A DNA stretch of 64,000 nt from the NCBI GenBank assembly GCA_965216885.1, contig OZ244209.1:2170001-2234000 (forward strand). The letters are read 5' to 3'. A model generated the notes under the pieces. It made no database searches, was not told the origin of the DNA, and saw only the letters and a list, made by a program, of their open reading frames with translations. Shown here in pieces: positions 63,121-64,000 of the stretch. The translations under genes were made by a program, and so were the position numbers. Position 1 is the first letter of the stretch, and each line of letters opens with the position of its first letter. The stretch is from CAYNJG01 sp965216885. GTDB taxonomy: Bacteria; Planctomycetota; Planctomycetia; Pirellulales; Pirellulaceae.

Positions 63121-63187
63121 GCTACTCCTGTGAAGAGACCGGAGACGCGAGTCTACCACAGGCCACGCCGCCGGGTTGGTGATTGCG

Positions 63188-64000
63188 TTACTGAGGATCC
63201 CAAATGGTCGCGCCGATATAGCGGTCGCTCAGTTGCGCGTCATGGGTGTAGTAGACCGTGACCACTTTCCCATCGGGCCGCTGGACGCTTCGCGGGTAAC
63301 CAACATCTCGCCCACCCGCATCCTGACGCAAGATAATCTCAGGCTGCCAGGTTCGGCCGCCGTCGGCACTCAGCCGCGCACGAATGCCATATGGTGCGGC
63401 ACGATGACCGTACGTCAGGCATACGCGTCCGTCGGCCAACACAATCATGCTGGGAGGGTTGCCGGCGCCGACATTTGGAGCGGGCGTCGTGTCTGGCTTC
63501 CACGTCGAACCGTTGTCCACGGATCGATAGGTTTCAATCCACCGTCGCTCGCCATTGCGGCTTCGAACGGCACAGAGCAACTCATCTTCTGACAGCCTGA
63601 TGGCCGCAGGCATAATGCCGAATCCCTCGGGCGATTCGTTAATCCACGAAACGAACTTCCAGGTCGCTCCACCGTCAACGCTACGCGCGCAGAACGGGCG
63701 CCCCTCCTCGCCGTCCGGTTTTGCGGCAGTCTGAAAGATGAAGCAATCACGCGGACCGTTTACCACGTAATCCGTACGCGCAGCGATTGGCAGTTCGCCG
63801 ACCTTTAGTCGAAACGGCCCCTGCCACTGTCGACCGCGATCCATCGAGTAGTAGAACCTTGACGGCCCGACGTCCACGTCCGTCATCCGCAGCGTCATCG
63901 CAAAATCTGGGTTGGTGAAATCAACCGCACCGGGACTCGCCTTCCACGGCTTCTCCTTTAGTCCCGGCGGCACCACGCCATGTAGGGATTTACCGTTGGG
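63188..64000 (-). CDS. Sialidase-like (BNR/Asp-box) protein, 5' truncated by window
   Basis: The frame is open to the last base of the window (reads PNGKSLHGVVPP...), so the N-terminus is missing; the GTG at 63976 is not a trustworthy start. At least four Asp boxes are visible: SMDRGRQWQGP, SVDGGATWKF, SVDNGSTWKP and SADGGRTWQP, and the C-terminus VVTVYYTHDAQLSDRYIGATIW fits sialidase-family propellers. It is the first gene of a minus-strand glycan series with the esterase-like and giant fusion genes. Confidence 0.83.
   Translation of the reverse strand, partial: PNGKSLHGVVPPGLKEKPWKASPGAVDFTNPDFAMTLRMTDVDVGPSRFYYSMDRGRQWQGPFRLKVGELPIAARTDYVVNGPRDCFIFQTAAKPDGEEGRPFCARSVDGGATWKFVSWINESPEGFGIMPAAIRLSEDELLCAVRSRNGERRWIETYRSVDNGSTWKPDTTPAPNVGAGNPPSMIVLADGRVCLTYGHRAAPYGIRARLSADGGRTWQPEIILRQDAGGRDVGYPRSVQRPDGKVVTVYYTHDAQLSDRYIGATIWDPQ

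Overview
The window looks like a chromosomal segment of a Planctomycetota bacterium (Pirellula/Planctomyces-type). The reasons are the dense secreted type I sulfatases, a paired DUF1552 and DUF1592-group gene, large PVC-type cytochrome/dehydrogenase fusions, ThuA-like and SGNH proteins, small 'MTDQPNPYD' membrane proteins, and an AsmA-like giant next to a Wza-like exporter. There is no rRNA and no canonical tRNA gene. Both ends cut through genes: a hydroxyproline epimerase on the left and a sialidase-like protein on the right.

Region 1 (1-4058, + strand) is a compact catabolic operon: 4-hydroxyproline epimerase, DadA-like FAD oxidoreductase, M19 dipeptidase and a beta-hydroxyacid-dehydrogenase-like enzyme. 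Region 2 (4145-9127, all - strand) is the most unusual part. Reading in transcript order it has a 75-residue ubiquitin-like beta-grasp protein ending in Gly, a ~119-nt RNA that folds as a tRNA mimic closed by a long-range stem (Y RNA / YrlA architecture), a Ro60 (TROVE + vWA) protein and a strong terminator, followed by two unrecognised proteins and a small E1/ThiF-like adenylating enzyme. I read this as a possible Ro60-Y RNA particle linked to a ubiquitin-like modification module. I do not know of a described system with this composition, and I could not search for one.

Region 3 (9.2-18.6 kb) holds a small membrane protein, a sulfatase, an SGNH hydrolase, a gluconolactonase-like protein, a decayed REP-associated transposase, an outer-membrane barrel, a ThuA protein, an LpxH-like phosphoesterase and a P-loop kinase. 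Region 4 (18.7-24.1 kb) holds a copper P-type ATPase, a MerA-like flavoprotein and a TVP38-type membrane protein. Region 5 (24.4-37.5 kb) holds the DUF1552/DUF1592 pair, a coiled-coil membrane protein, a Wza-like lipoprotein, a 1327-residue AsmA-like protein and an RND transporter.

Region 6 (37.5-46 kb) is an accessory zone. It contains a sulfatase, the 5' stub of a NodT-type outer-membrane factor abutting a headless beta-helix gene, an IS3-family element with a recognisable -1 frameshift site and a 2-bp inactivating deletion, tiny coupled ORFs, three ~0.4-kb tandem repeats carrying long palindromes, and an ankyrin-SUFU protein. Region 7 (46-64 kb) is a polysaccharide/glycan-degradation block: three sulfatase genes (one encoding two complete sulfatase domains), a TIM-barrel sugar isomerase, two Asp-box sialidase-like proteins, a sialate-O-acetylesterase-like enzyme, a MauG-type cytochrome with a PEP-CTERM-like tail and a 1668-residue multidomain protein. 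Most are secreted, which fits breakdown of sulfated, acetylated glycans at the cell surface.
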